Source: CAZMNF01 sp964567595 (GTDB lineage Bacteria > Bipolaricaulota > Bipolaricaulia > RBG-16-55-9). From it: 58,992 nt of DNA. Below, in pieces: positions 8,356 to 16,981 of this stretch. Where the stretch lies: assembly GCA_964567595.1 (NCBI GenBank), contig CAZMNF010000007.1, positions 1 through 58,992 on the forward strand, given 5' to 3'. The translations under genes were made by a program, and so were the position numbers. Positions within the stretch are counted from its first letter, which is position 1, and every line of letters starts with the position of its first letter. A model generated the notes under the pieces. It made no database searches. It was given only the letters and a program-made list of their open reading frames with translations, and was not told the DNA's origin.

Positions 8356-10112
8356 GCTTGCGACACCGCCTTCTCTTCCAGTTCCAGCTCGATCGCCCCG
8401 CGCGGGCATTCGTAAGCGCAGATCCCGCAGCCCTTACAGTAGTCCGTGTCGATGCGATAGGGCTGGGCGGGATCGTCGGTCCTCAGCACGGCCAGGTCGG
8501 GGCAGAACACGAAGCAGTTGTCGCATTCGGTACACGTCCCGCAGTTGAAGCAGCGCTGGGCTTCGCGTTGGGCGAACGAGTCGATGAAGCCGAGCTCGAC
8601 CTCCTCGAAGTCGTCAACGAGGTCGTGGTGGCCGTTTCGCTTGGTGGTTGGGGTTCGCTGCTTATGGGGGAAATAGTTCGGGTTGACCTCGTCGTACTCC
8701 ACGACGCGCTCCGGATCGACACCGGCGTCGTGTCCCTGAACGTAGCGACGCATCGACAGGCCGTCCGCGCGCCCCAGACGGGCTTCCGCGCGAATGGCGC
8801 TCGGGTTGACGCCGTCGACCATCCGGTCGATGGCCATGGCGGCCCGCTTGCCGCTGGCGATCGCGTCGACGACGGTGTGCGGCTGGTCCACGATGTCGCC
8901 GCCGGCCCAGACGTTCGCGTCATGCGTTCGGCCGACGTCGTCGACCGTGATCACGGTCCCCTTCCTCTCCAATGCCTCCGGCATAAATGAGAAGTCTGGC
9001 TGTTCGCCGATGGCGGTGATGACGGTATCGACATTCCGAGTGATCGTCTCGCCCTCGATCGGGATGGGGCGTCGGCGCCCGCTCTCGTCGGGCTCGCCGA
9101 GCCGCATGCGGACGAGGCCGATCGATTCGACCCTTTCGTCCCCGTGGATCTCGACGGGGTTGAGCAGCTCGTGGATCTCGACGTCCTCCTCGAGCGCCTC
9201 CTCGATCTCGTCGGCGATGGCCGGCATCTCCTCTCGGGAGCGCCGATAGAAGACGTCGACGGCAGCCCCCAGACGTCGAGCCGATCGAGCAACGTCCATG
9301 GCCGTGTTGCCGCCGCCGATGACCGCCACGCGTTTTCCAACGTCGATCGTGCCGCCGGTGTTGAGCGTCCGCAGGAATTCAAGTCCGTCGTGGACGCCCT
9401 GAAGATCGTCACCGGGCACGTTCAACTGCCGGGTTCGCCCCAAGCCCGTCGCGACAAACGCCGCGTCATAGCTTTGTAGGTCCGCCCATTGGAGGTCCTC
9501 GCCCAGGCGCGTTCCCGTCACGAGCCGGGCGCCGAGGTCGAGCACGCGCTCGATCTCGCCCTCGAGAATGTCCTTCGGGAGGCGGTAGTTGGGAATGCCG
9601 TAGCGCAGAACACCGCCGGGTTCCGTGTCCGCCTCATAGATCGTCACGCCGTGGCCGAGCCGCGCCAGGTGATAGGCACAGGCCAATCCCGCGGGACCGG
9701 CCCCGATCACGGCAATGGAGGTGGACTGGAACTCGCGCAGCTTGGGAACGCGCTTGGCTTCCCGAAGCGCGTGGTCGCCGAGGAAGCGCTCCACGGAGTG
9801 GATCCCGAGCGCGTCGTCAAATTTGCTGCGGTTGCAGACGTCCTCGCAGGGATGATGACAGACGCGGCCCGTGATCGCGGGGAAGGGGTTCTCCCAGATG
9901 AGCGCTTCCCAAGCGCGATCCAGATCGCCGTCGGCCAAGCACTTCATGGCCGACTGGATATCGTTGACGTTGGGGCATCCCGCGCGGCAGGCCGCCGTGG
10001 CGTCGCGGTAGATCGGGCGCAAAAAGCGCCACGACCCAGTCTTATTGCCGCGCGTGTTGCCCGTTGACATGGGCATTAACGGCGTGCCGTTCGAGCGGTT
10101 CGTATCGCTCAT
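8352..10112 (-). CDS. GltD-like FAD/NADP oxidoreductase with C-terminal PorD ferredoxin domain
   Basis: A 586-residue fusion. The N-terminus has the Cys-rich domain of glutamate synthase small subunits (CRAGCP, then CHHPCEDVC). An FAD motif IGAGPAGLACAY lies near 130 and an NADP motif GGGNTAMDVARSARRLG near 261, followed by YRRSREEMPA. The last about 70 residues are a PorD-type two-[4Fe-4S] ferredoxin (CTECDNCFVFCP near 522 and CKGCGICAYECP near 560). It lies between porC and porA with ATGA overlaps on both sides. It very likely replaces the free delta subunit and links the oxidoreductase to NADP(H); this linkage is inferred from architecture. Confidence 0.88.
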   Translation of the reverse strand: MSDTNRSNGTPLMPMSTGNTRGNKTGSWRFLRPIYRDATAACRAGCPNVNDIQSAMKCLADGDLDRAWEALIWENPFPAITGRVCHHPCEDVCNRSKFDDALGIHSVERFLGDHALREAKRVPKLREFQSTSIAVIGAGPAGLACAYHLARLGHGVTIYEADTEPGGVLRYGIPNYRLPKDILEGEIERVLDLGARLVTGTRLGEDLQWADLQSYDAAFVATGLGRTRQLNVPGDDLQGVHDGLEFLRTLNTGGTIDVGKRVAVIGGGNTAMDVARSARRLGAAVDVFYRRSREEMPAIADEIEEALEEDVEIHELLNPVEIHGDERVESIGLVRMRLGEPDESGRRRPIPIEGETITRNVDTVITAIGEQPDFSFMPEALERKGTVITVDDVGRTHDANVWAGGDIVDQPHTVVDAIASGKRAAMAIDRMVDGVNPSAIRAEARLGRADGLSMRRYVQGHDAGVDPERVVEYDEVNPNYFPHKQRTPTTKRNGHHDLVDDFEEVELGFIDSFAQREAQRCFNCGTCTECDNCFVFCPDLAVLRTDDPAQPYRIDTDYCKGCGICAYECPRGAIELELEEKAVSQA

Positions 10113-10699
10113 GATGAACTCCCCATTTCAATCCGCTGGCTGACAAGCTCTGGCCCGCGGACGGCCTCATGGGCGTCGCGAGCGGCTGCCTGATTCGCCT
10201 CCGTTCCCGACGGAACGGCGTCGTCGATGGCCCTCAGAATGGCGTCCAATCCGACGGCTCCGCTTGCCTTGGCATAGGCGCCAAGGATAGACGTGTTGAC
10301 GATCGGCTGTTGGCGGGTTCCGAGGCCGTGTTCGACGGCGATGCGGGCGGCATCGACCGTGGCGACGTGAAAGCGGCCCAAATGGGCAAAGGCCTCGGGA
10401 GGATGCTCGCTGTTGATGAGGATCAGCCCGTTGCGCTTGAGGCCCGAGGTGACCTCGACGGTCTCGATCAGCGTGGCGTCCAACACGACGAGATGATCGG
10501 GCTGATAAATTTGCGAGCGGATCTGAATGGGCTTGTCGTCGATCCGGGCGAACGCCATGACGGGGGCGCCGCGTCGCTCCACGCCGAACGCCGGGAACGC
10601 CTGCACCGATCGACCCTCGTCGAACGCGGCCGAGGTGAGCGCCTTGGAGGCGACGACCGCGCCCTGCCCGCCGCGTCCGTGGAACCGAACTTCGATCAT
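10109..10699 (-). CDS. porC: 2-oxoacid:acceptor oxidoreductase gamma subunit, set 1
   Basis: A 196-residue PorC gamma domain: MIEVRFHGRGGQGAVVASKAL at the N-terminus (thought to help bind CoA) and the FPAFGVERRGAPV motif. A GGAGGTCGAC ribosome site precedes the ATG. It follows porB of set 2 after 60 bases, the only real gap within the operon, and overlaps the next gene by 4 bases. The length is normal for a stand-alone gamma subunit. Confidence 0.9.
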   Translation of the reverse strand: MIEVRFHGRGGQGAVVASKALTSAAFDEGRSVQAFPAFGVERRGAPVMAFARIDDKPIQIRSQIYQPDHLVVLDATLIETVEVTSGLKRNGLILINSEHPPEAFAHLGRFHVATVDAARIAVEHGLGTRQQPIVNTSILGAYAKASGAVGLDAILRAIDDAVPSGTEANQAAARDAHEAVRGPELVSQRIEMGSSS

Positions 10700-10759
10700 G
10701 TCGACCTCCTCACTCGCGTCGATCTCCCCCGTTGCGCCGGAGGAGCATCCGATTGGGCG

Positions 10760-11710
10760 CTACACTTCGAGGTAACGATCCTCGCACTTGGTTGCGATGC
10801 GGTCCCAATCCTCGTCAACTTGGTTCTGGAACGCCTTGATGTGGTCGCGGTTGCCCTCATCGAACAGGTGCTTGAAGCGCTTCTGCGGCTTGAGCCAAGC
10901 CTCGATCGGCTCGGGATCCTCGGGGGCATAGTTGAGCCAGTACTCGCCGTCGACGACCTCGTAGAGCGGCCAGAAGCGCGTCTCCACGGCCAGTCGGGCG
11001 ATCTCCGGCGTCTGGCTCGGGTCGAACCCCCAGCCGCGCTGGCAGGGCGCCAGGACGTTGAGGAAGCTCGGCCCGTCGACGCTCATGGCCTGCTCGACCT
11101 TTCGGAGGAGATCCTGCCAGTGCGACAGCGACGCCTGCGCCACGTAGGGGACGTGGTGCGCGATGGCGATGTCGGTGAGGTCCTTGCGGCGCTGGAGTTT
11201 GCCGAGGCTCTCGTCGCCGACGGGACTGGTGGTCGTGTTGGCGAAGGGGGGCGTGGCGCCGCTGCGCTGGTTCCCGGTGTTCATGTAGGCCTCGTTGTCG
11301 TAGCAGATGTAGGTGAAGCGATGGCCGCGCTCCAGCGCGCCCGACAGCGACTGCAGGCCAATGTCGTAAGTGCCCCCGTCGCCGCCGAAGGCCACGAAGC
11401 GCATGTCGTCGGGGAGATCCCCGCGGCCCTTGCGCTTGAGCACGCGATAGGCCGTCTCCACGCCGCTGGCGGCGGCTCCCGTGTTCTCGAACGCCACGTG
11501 CAGCCAGGGCACGTTCCAGGCACTCGTCGGGTAGCGCGTCGTGGCGACTTCCAGGCATCCCGTCGCGTTGATCACGGCCACCGGCTCGTCAATGGCGTTG
11601 AGCACGGTCCGCACGACGGGCGGAATGCCGCAACCGGCGCAGAGCGAGTGGCCACCTCGAAACCGCAGTTCCTGTTCCTCGTTCCGATTCAGCGTCTTCA
11701 GGGTTTTCAT
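10760..11710 (-). CDS. porB: 2-oxoacid:acceptor oxidoreductase beta subunit, set 2
   Basis: A 316-residue PorB paralogue starting MKTLKTLNRNEE at 11710, by ATGA overlap with porA. It has CAGCGIPPVVRTVL near 29, FGGDGGTYDIGLQSLSGALERG for TPP and metal, and CYDNEAYMNTGNQRSG. The open frame extends far upstream, but that part is antisense-like and reads through porA, so it is not coding. Differences from the set 1 beta subunit throughout suggest a different 2-oxoacid preference, as in archaeal por/vor pairs. The substrate is unknown. Confidence 0.9.
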   Translation of the reverse strand: MKTLKTLNRNEEQELRFRGGHSLCAGCGIPPVVRTVLNAIDEPVAVINATGCLEVATTRYPTSAWNVPWLHVAFENTGAAASGVETAYRVLKRKGRGDLPDDMRFVAFGGDGGTYDIGLQSLSGALERGHRFTYICYDNEAYMNTGNQRSGATPPFANTTTSPVGDESLGKLQRRKDLTDIAIAHHVPYVAQASLSHWQDLLRKVEQAMSVDGPSFLNVLAPCQRGWGFDPSQTPEIARLAVETRFWPLYEVVDGEYWLNYAPEDPEPIEAWLKPQKRFKHLFDEGNRDHIKAFQNQVDEDWDRIATKCEDRYLEV

Positions 11711-12900
11711 CGCTGCCTCACTCCCAGGTAATGCATGGTGCGCGGAAGGTCCGGATCCTGGATCGCCCGCAGCGCGGACTCCAGTTGCGCCGGCGTGACG
11801 TCGCGACCGCCCAGCCCGTAAGTGAAGTTGTGCAGGGCCGGCATCTCGCTTCCTTCGGACGCCAAGGCCGCCGCGATCTCCGCATAAAGCGGCCCGGAGC
11901 TGCCGAACGACAGCGCCCGGTCCAGCACCGCCACGGCCTTGGCGCCGCTCAGCGCGTCGACGACCGCCTTCTGCGGGAACGGGCGGAACAGCCACGGCTT
12001 CAACAGCCCGACCTTCTGGCCCCGCTCGCGGAGTCGGTCGACGACAGTCTTGGCCGTGCCGGCCGTGGAGCCGAGCGCCACCAGGACGTGGTCGGCGTCC
12101 TCCAAGCCGTAGCCCTCGTAGTAGCCGCGATACGACCGCCCGGTGGCGTCCTCGTAGGCCTCTTGGACGTCGAGGAAGATGTCGAGGCCTTGACGGAGGG
12201 CAATGTCCTGCTGGACCTTGTGCTCGTAGTAGTAGTCCGGCATGTCGAACGGGCCCTGCGACGACGGGTTTGTCGTGTCCAGCAGTGGATAGTGCGGGCG
12301 ATATTGGCCCACAAACGACCGGGCCGTCTCGTCGTCGAGGATGCTGGCGGCCTCGGCGGAGTGCGTCAGCGTGAAGCCGTCGAGGTTGACCAGGACGGGC
12401 AACAGAATGTGCTCGTTCTCGGCCAGCCGCGTGGCCATCAGCGTGTAGTCGTAGGCTTCCTGGACGTTTTCCGCAAACACTTGGAGCACGCCCGAGTCCC
12501 GAGCGAGCATGGCGTCGGAGTGATCGGCGTGGATGTTGATCGGCCCCGACAGGGCCCGATTGCCGATCGGCATGACGATGGGACAGCGCATCGAGGCCGC
12601 GAGGTAGACGACCTCGATCATCAGGGCGAGCCCCTGGGAGGCCGTCGCCGTCATGACCCGAGCGCCTGCTGTGGAGGCGCCGACCGCGGCGCTCATCGCG
12701 GAGTGCTCGGACTCCACGTTGATGATCTCGGTGTCGCTCAGGCCGTCGGCCACCATCTGGCTGAACGTCTCGATGATGGGCGTCTGGGGCGTGATGGGAT
12801 AGACGGGGACGACGTCGGGCTCGATCTGGCGCATCGCGTTGGCGACACCCTGGGCGCCCGTCAACAGTTCGGCTCGGTTGAGATCGATCGCGACGCTCAT
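11707..12900 (-). CDS. porA: 2-oxoacid:acceptor oxidoreductase alpha subunit, set 2
   Basis: A 397-residue PorA paralogue with VYPITPQTPIIETFSQM, NVESEHSAMSAAVGAS and a C-terminal DRALSFGSSG...YGLGGRDV segment. It is the same length as the set 1 alpha subunit but clearly divergent. Both ends join neighbours by 4-base overlaps. It makes up the catalytic core with the PorB at 10760 and the PorC-PorD fusion at 12897. Confidence 0.9.
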   Translation of the reverse strand: MSVAIDLNRAELLTGAQGVANAMRQIEPDVVPVYPITPQTPIIETFSQMVADGLSDTEIINVESEHSAMSAAVGASTAGARVMTATASQGLALMIEVVYLAASMRCPIVMPIGNRALSGPINIHADHSDAMLARDSGVLQVFAENVQEAYDYTLMATRLAENEHILLPVLVNLDGFTLTHSAEAASILDDETARSFVGQYRPHYPLLDTTNPSSQGPFDMPDYYYEHKVQQDIALRQGLDIFLDVQEAYEDATGRSYRGYYEGYGLEDADHVLVALGSTAGTAKTVVDRLRERGQKVGLLKPWLFRPFPQKAVVDALSGAKAVAVLDRALSFGSSGPLYAEIAAALASEGSEMPALHNFTYGLGGRDVTPAQLESALRAIQDPDLPRTMHYLGVRQR

Positions 12901-13796
12901 GACGCTGCACTCCCTTCCGGAACCATGGAGATCGCGCCGGACGGGCAGACCGCCTCGCAGATCCCGCAGCCTTTGCAGAATTTCAGGTCAAACCCCGTCA
13001 TCAGCCGGCCTTCGGTGATGATGGCCGGCTCGGGGCAGTGGACCCAGCAGAGCAGACAGTTGACGCAGGTCGCCTCGTCGAAGACGGGCTTCTCGTTGCG
13101 CCAGCCGCCCGTCTCGCGGCGCTCGCGGTTGGCGTCGGTCACGACCGCGCCGGGCAAGAGATCCTGATACGGCGGCAACTCGTCCTCGGGGGCGCCGTTC
13201 TCCGAGGCCCCCACCGCGAGGGACCCGCTCTCGTCGGCCGCGAGCGTCTCGACTCGGTCAGCCCCTTGGCGGAGCGCGTCGAGGTTCTTGTTGATGACCT
13301 CATCGCCCAGCTTGGCTCCGAGGAACTGGCGCAGCGCGCCCTCCATGGCCTCGCCGGTCAGGATGTCGATCTGGCCCGCCACCGCACCGAGCGTCGGGAC
13401 GTTGGCGAAGCCGCAGCCCGTCTCTTCGGCTGTCGTTTCCGCGTCGAGCGTGATGATCTCGCCCGGGTATCCCGTCAGCTCGCGGACCTCGCTCGGGGGC
13501 TTCATCGTGTTCAGGATCAGTTTCCCCTCGGGCTTCAGACCGCCCGTAACGTCCTCGGCATCGAGCAATGTTTCATCGATGACGACGGCGATGTCGGGCT
13601 CGTAGACGCCGGAGTGCACCACGATTTGATCGTCATCCAGACGATTGAACGCCTTGACGGGGGCGCCGCCGCGCTCCGGCCCGTACTCGGGGAACGCCTG
13701 CGCGAACTTGCCGCAGTGGAGCGCCCCCATCGCCAGGATCTTCGACACCGTGATCGCGCCCTGACCGCCGCGTCCGTGCCAGCGAATCTCAAGCAT
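12897..13796 (-). CDS. Fused gamma (PorC) and ferredoxin-like delta (PorD) subunit, set 2
   Basis: A 299-residue protein from the ATG at 13796 (MLEIRWHGRGGQG). AAGGAG lies 9 bases upstream; an alternative ATG at 13802 adds two residues but leaves a shorter spacer. Residues 1 to about 185 are PorC, with FPEYGPERGGAPVKAF. The C-terminus has two [4Fe-4S] motifs (CVNCLLCWVHCP near 245 and CKGCGICEAVCP near 272). In this set the ferredoxin is attached to gamma, whereas in set 1 it is attached to the flavoprotein. It overlaps the preceding gene by 8 bases. Confidence 0.9.
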   Translation of the reverse strand: MLEIRWHGRGGQGAITVSKILAMGALHCGKFAQAFPEYGPERGGAPVKAFNRLDDDQIVVHSGVYEPDIAVVIDETLLDAEDVTGGLKPEGKLILNTMKPPSEVRELTGYPGEIITLDAETTAEETGCGFANVPTLGAVAGQIDILTGEAMEGALRQFLGAKLGDEVINKNLDALRQGADRVETLAADESGSLAVGASENGAPEDELPPYQDLLPGAVVTDANRERRETGGWRNEKPVFDEATCVNCLLCWVHCPEPAIITEGRLMTGFDLKFCKGCGICEAVCPSGAISMVPEGSAAS

Positions 13797-15156
13797 CGTC
13801 ATCCACTCCTTCGGCGCCGGTCGGCTCAATCCGTTCGTCGATCGCCCGAGCGGCCGTCTTCCCGTGGGCGATCGCCTCCACGACCGTCGCGCCGCCGTTG
13901 GTGCAGTCGCCGCCGGCGAAGACCCGCGGGTTGCTCGTGCGGCAGTTCCCATCGACGGCCACCAGGTCGTTGGTCAGCTCCAGCCCCTTGATCCGAGCGA
14001 AAAAGTCGCACCGCTTCTGTTGGCCGAGCGCCAAGACGACCGTGTCGGCGGGAACCGTGAAGTCCGTCCCGTCCACCTTGACGGGCTTGGGCCGTCCGCC
14101 TTCTGGGCGGGACTCCAGCCGGGTGTAGACGCACTCGATCCCCTCGACGCGCATGTCCCCATAGATGCGCTCGGGCGCGACCAGCCACTGGAAGTGGACG
14201 CCCTCTTGGCGCGCGGCTTCGACTTCGTGGCCGAACGCCGGCATTTCGTTGATGGTGCGCCGATAGAGCACGGTCACGTTGCGCGCGCCCATGCGGATCG
14301 CCTCGCGGGCGACGTCGATGGCTGTGTTGCCGCCACCGAGAACGACCACGTCGTCGCCGATCTCGGGCGGCGTGCCCAGCTTCAACTCCTCGATAAACTC
14401 GAGCGAGCGCCAGACGCCCTCCATCTGCGATCCCTCAATGGGCGGCTCCACGTCGCCGGCCAGGCCGGTGCCGAGGAAGAGCGCGTCGTGGGCGTGCTCC
14501 AGCTCCGACAGCGGCACCTCCTCACCCACGCCGACGCCCCAGCGGATCGTCACCCCGAGCCGTTCGATCAGTTCGGTCTCCTGGAGCAACGGCTCGATCT
14601 GTTGCTTGTAGGGGGCGATCGCCGTTGGGACGAGCCCGCCGGGCATCTCGCGCCGTTCGTAGATTGTCGGGTCATGACCCAATTGGGCCAGTTCGGCCGC
14701 GCACGCGAGACCCGCGGGACCCGCACCCACGACGCCGATGCTGAGCGGTGTCGACGATGGGGACGTCAGCGGGTGCGCGAACGATCCGGACTCGAGCGCA
14801 TGGTCGGTTGCGTAACGCTGGAGCCGGCCGATCTCCACGGCCCGTCGGCCCTCGTCCAACAGCACGCACGCCCCTTCGCACAGCTGCTCGACGGGACAGA
14901 CGCGCGCGCAGGTGCCGCCGAGGACGTTGCGGGCGAAGATCGTCTCCGCCGCGTCCGTCGGCTGGCCGAGGCGAATCTCGCGGATGAACTTGGGCACGTC
15001 GATGTCCGTCGGGCAGGCCTCGGCGCAGGGGGCCGGACGCCCGTCGCGGCCGCACTCCAGACAGCGACTGGCCTCCAGCACGGCTCGGTCGTCGTCCAGG
15101 GGCGGATGGAGCTCCTCGAAGACTGCCGTTGCTGTTTCGGTTCCCATGGTCCGCAT
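13789..15156 (-). CDS. GltD-like NADP-dependent flavoprotein, set 2
   Basis: A 455-residue glutamate-synthase-small-subunit-like protein and first gene of the operon. It has N-terminal clusters (CLECGRDGRPAPCAEACP and CARVCPVEQLCEGAC), an FAD motif VGAGPAGLACAAELA near 141, and GGGNTAIDVAREAIRMGA near 271 followed by YRRTINEMPA. No glutamate synthase large subunit is in the window, and it is coupled to porCD-porA-porB, so I read it as the NADP-linked electron port of that oxidoreductase and not as GltD proper. A second ATG at 15147 is an equally good start, since GGAAGGAAGG precedes both. Confidence 0.87.
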   Translation of the reverse strand: MRTMGTETATAVFEELHPPLDDDRAVLEASRCLECGRDGRPAPCAEACPTDIDVPKFIREIRLGQPTDAAETIFARNVLGGTCARVCPVEQLCEGACVLLDEGRRAVEIGRLQRYATDHALESGSFAHPLTSPSSTPLSIGVVGAGPAGLACAAELAQLGHDPTIYERREMPGGLVPTAIAPYKQQIEPLLQETELIERLGVTIRWGVGVGEEVPLSELEHAHDALFLGTGLAGDVEPPIEGSQMEGVWRSLEFIEELKLGTPPEIGDDVVVLGGGNTAIDVAREAIRMGARNVTVLYRRTINEMPAFGHEVEAARQEGVHFQWLVAPERIYGDMRVEGIECVYTRLESRPEGGRPKPVKVDGTDFTVPADTVVLALGQQKRCDFFARIKGLELTNDLVAVDGNCRTSNPRVFAGGDCTNGGATVVEAIAHGKTAARAIDERIEPTGAEGVDDDA

Positions 15157-15478
15157 CCTTCCTTCCGTCTCTTAATTCCAGGTCTTATTATCCTGTTATG
15201 GGCCGACCGACACCATGATCCGGGTCAGGACCGCCGCCCGGCTCGCCCGGCGATCGGGCAGCCCGTGCCCGCGGTGACCGCTAGCGGTCACCGGCGTTGG
15301 CCTCCATGATAGGTAGCGCCTGTAGAGGGATCTGTGAGATCGTTTGCGTCGCACCGTTGGGTTTGTCACACAACAAGGCCGAATCGTCCCTAACAATGCG
15401 GTAAACTGCGCCATGTCATAGCGGAGCCCGCAAGTTCGGGCCATACTGGAGCCCCGAACGGCGCGAGAGGAGGACGCG
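15157..15478. other. Divergent regulatory gap between por operon and aminotransferase
   Basis: 322 bases without a convincing gene. It holds a perfect 22-bp palindrome (15272-15293), an AT-rich patch at 15183-15200 that could supply a minus-strand -10 (GATAAT) for the por operon, and the GAGGAGGACGCG ribosome site of the aminotransferase at its right end. I find no well-spaced -35/-10 pair for the plus strand. Confidence 0.6.
15272..15293. promoter_or_regulatory. 22-bp perfect palindrome, candidate operator
   Basis: The half-site CGGTGACCGCT is followed directly by its exact reverse complement. It sits in the gap shared by the divergent por operon and aminotransferase, 116 bases from one start and 186 from the other. 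Dimeric repressors of the TetR, GntR or MarR type bind sites like this, but no such regulator is encoded beside it. Confidence 0.55.
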
Positions 15479-16726
15479 ATGGAGACGACTTGGACCGATC
15501 GCTACGCACAGCGAACGCAGCACATGGGCGGCTCCGCCATTCGCGAACTGCTCAAACTGACGGCCCAACCGGATGTGATCTCCTTCGCCGGCGGCTTGCC
15601 GGCGCCGGAGGTGTTCCCGGTGGAGGCGTTCAACGAGGCCTCACAGCGGGTTCTGCGCGAGCACGGCTCCACGGCGCTGCAGTACAGCACCACGGAAGGC
15701 TATCCCCCGTTGCGCGAGCTGATCGCGGAGATGATGAGCGAGGACGGATTCAACGTCGATCCCGACCAAATCCTGATCACGCATGGGTCGCAGCAAGCGC
15801 TCGACCTGTTCGGCAAGATTTTCATCAACCCGGGCGACCACGTGGCGGTGGAGCGGCCGACGTTCTTGGGCGCGCTCCAAGCGTGGAAGGCCTATCAAGC
15901 CGAGTACTTGACGGTTCCGGTCGACGACGAGGGCATGAAGGTCGACCAACTCGAGGAAGTCCTGCGGCACGGCCCGAAGTTCCTCTACACCATGCCGACG
16001 TTCCACAACCCGGCCGGCGTGACGCTCTCGCCCCAGCGACGCGAGATCCTGCTGGAGCTGGCCGATCAATACGGCGTGCCGGTGGTGGAGGATGATCCCT
16101 ACAGCAAGCTCCGCTATTCGGGCGAGCCCCAGAGCCCGCTTGTGGCCCTGGACGGACGCCGCTACGCGACATCCGACGAGGGCAACGTGCTCTATCTCGG
16201 CACGTTCTCCAAGACGCTCTCGCCCGGACTGAGGCTGGGCTGGGCGCTGGCGCCCAAGGACGTCGTCCGCCGCATGGTCCAAGCCAAGCAGGGCACCGAT
16301 CTGCACACGAGCACGTTCTCCCAGATGGTGGCGTACGAGGTCGCCCGCGACGGCTTCATCGACGAGCATGCCGAGCGGATCCGCTCCGTGTACCGCGAGC
16401 GCCGCGACGCGATGCTGAGCGCCATCGCGGCGAACTTTCCCGAGGGCGTGGCGTGGACGCACCCTGAAGGGGGGCTGTTCCTCTGGGTCACGCTGCCCGA
16501 GCGGATCGACGCGGCGGAACTGCTTGAGACGGCGGTGGAGACGGAGAAGATCGCCTTCGTGCCCGGTCACACGCTCGATCCCGCGGAACAGATTCGCAAC
16601 ACGATGCGGCTCAACTTCTCCTACGCCGACGTCGAGTTGATCGAGGACGGCATGGAGCGCCTCGGTCGTGTGCTGAACCGCGCGTTGGCCGAGAAGGCAC
16701 CGAGCGCGGCCCAAGCCTCCGACTGA
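15479..16726 (+). CDS. PLP-dependent class I aminotransferase (LysN/Aro8-like)
   Basis: A 415-residue fold-type I aminotransferase. It has ISFAGGLPAPEVFPVEAF near residue 37, LQYSTTEGYPPLRELI near 65 and the PLP lysine in LGTFSKTLSPGLRLGW near 240. This is the pattern of 2-aminoadipate/aromatic aminotransferases (LysN, Aro8, KAT II). The AGAGGAGG site fixes the start. It lies divergent from two oxoacid oxidoreductases and near an indolepyruvate oxidoreductase, so it most likely makes aryl or branched 2-oxoacids from amino acids, with glutamate recycled by Gdh. A role in lysine synthesis is an alternative. Confidence 0.87.
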   Translation: METTWTDRYAQRTQHMGGSAIRELLKLTAQPDVISFAGGLPAPEVFPVEAFNEASQRVLREHGSTALQYSTTEGYPPLRELIAEMMSEDGFNVDPDQILITHGSQQALDLFGKIFINPGDHVAVERPTFLGALQAWKAYQAEYLTVPVDDEGMKVDQLEEVLRHGPKFLYTMPTFHNPAGVTLSPQRREILLELADQYGVPVVEDDPYSKLRYSGEPQSPLVALDGRRYATSDEGNVLYLGTFSKTLSPGLRLGWALAPKDVVRRMVQAKQGTDLHTSTFSQMVAYEVARDGFIDEHAERIRSVYRERRDAMLSAIAANFPEGVAWTHPEGGLFLWVTLPERIDAAELLETAVETEKIAFVPGHTLDPAEQIRNTMRLNFSYADVELIEDGMERLGRVLNRALAEKAPSAAQASD

Positions 16727-16771
16727 GCACCGGCTCGGTGCGCCCAGTCTGCTGGAGAGGAGGTGCAACCC

Positions 16772-16981
16772 ATGAAGGCGCAGACGCGAATCGAACGCGC
16801 CCGAGAATGCTGCCCGTATCTGGGCGCCTATGCCGAGAGCCGCGGCATCGTCCTTGGACGCTTCTGTCGCCATCCGGAGAACCTGGATGCCAAGGGCCGA
16901 CTACGGCTCGACAGCCTGAGTTGCGGGGAGTGGGAAGCCTGCCCTCGAACCCGCGAACAGCTGCAGCGGAGTTACCGCTAG
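16772..16981 (+). CDS. Small cysteine-containing protein, unknown function
   Basis: 69 residues from an ATG with a near-ideal GAGAGGAGGTG site. It has five cysteines (ECCPYLG, GRFCRHPENLD, SCGEWEACPRT) and is otherwise hydrophilic, which suggests zinc or Fe-S binding. A GTG at 16763 in the same frame overlaps the ribosome site and is less likely. It follows the aminotransferase after 45 bases and may share its transcript. Its 3' end overlaps the convergent DUF123 gene by 4 bases. I do not recognise a family. Confidence 0.65.
   Translation: MKAQTRIERARECCPYLGAYAESRGIVLGRFCRHPENLDAKGRLRLDSLSCGEWEACPRTREQLQRSYR

Noticed and set aside
11711..12910. Apparent 400-residue N-terminal extension of the set 2 PorB
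   Set aside because: The extension reads through porA in another frame with Arg-rich nonsense. The family N-terminus begins at 11710.
13789..15156. True glutamate synthase small subunit (gltD)
   Set aside because: No glutamate synthase large subunit is in the window, and the gene is translationally coupled to por genes, so an electron-transfer module is more likely.
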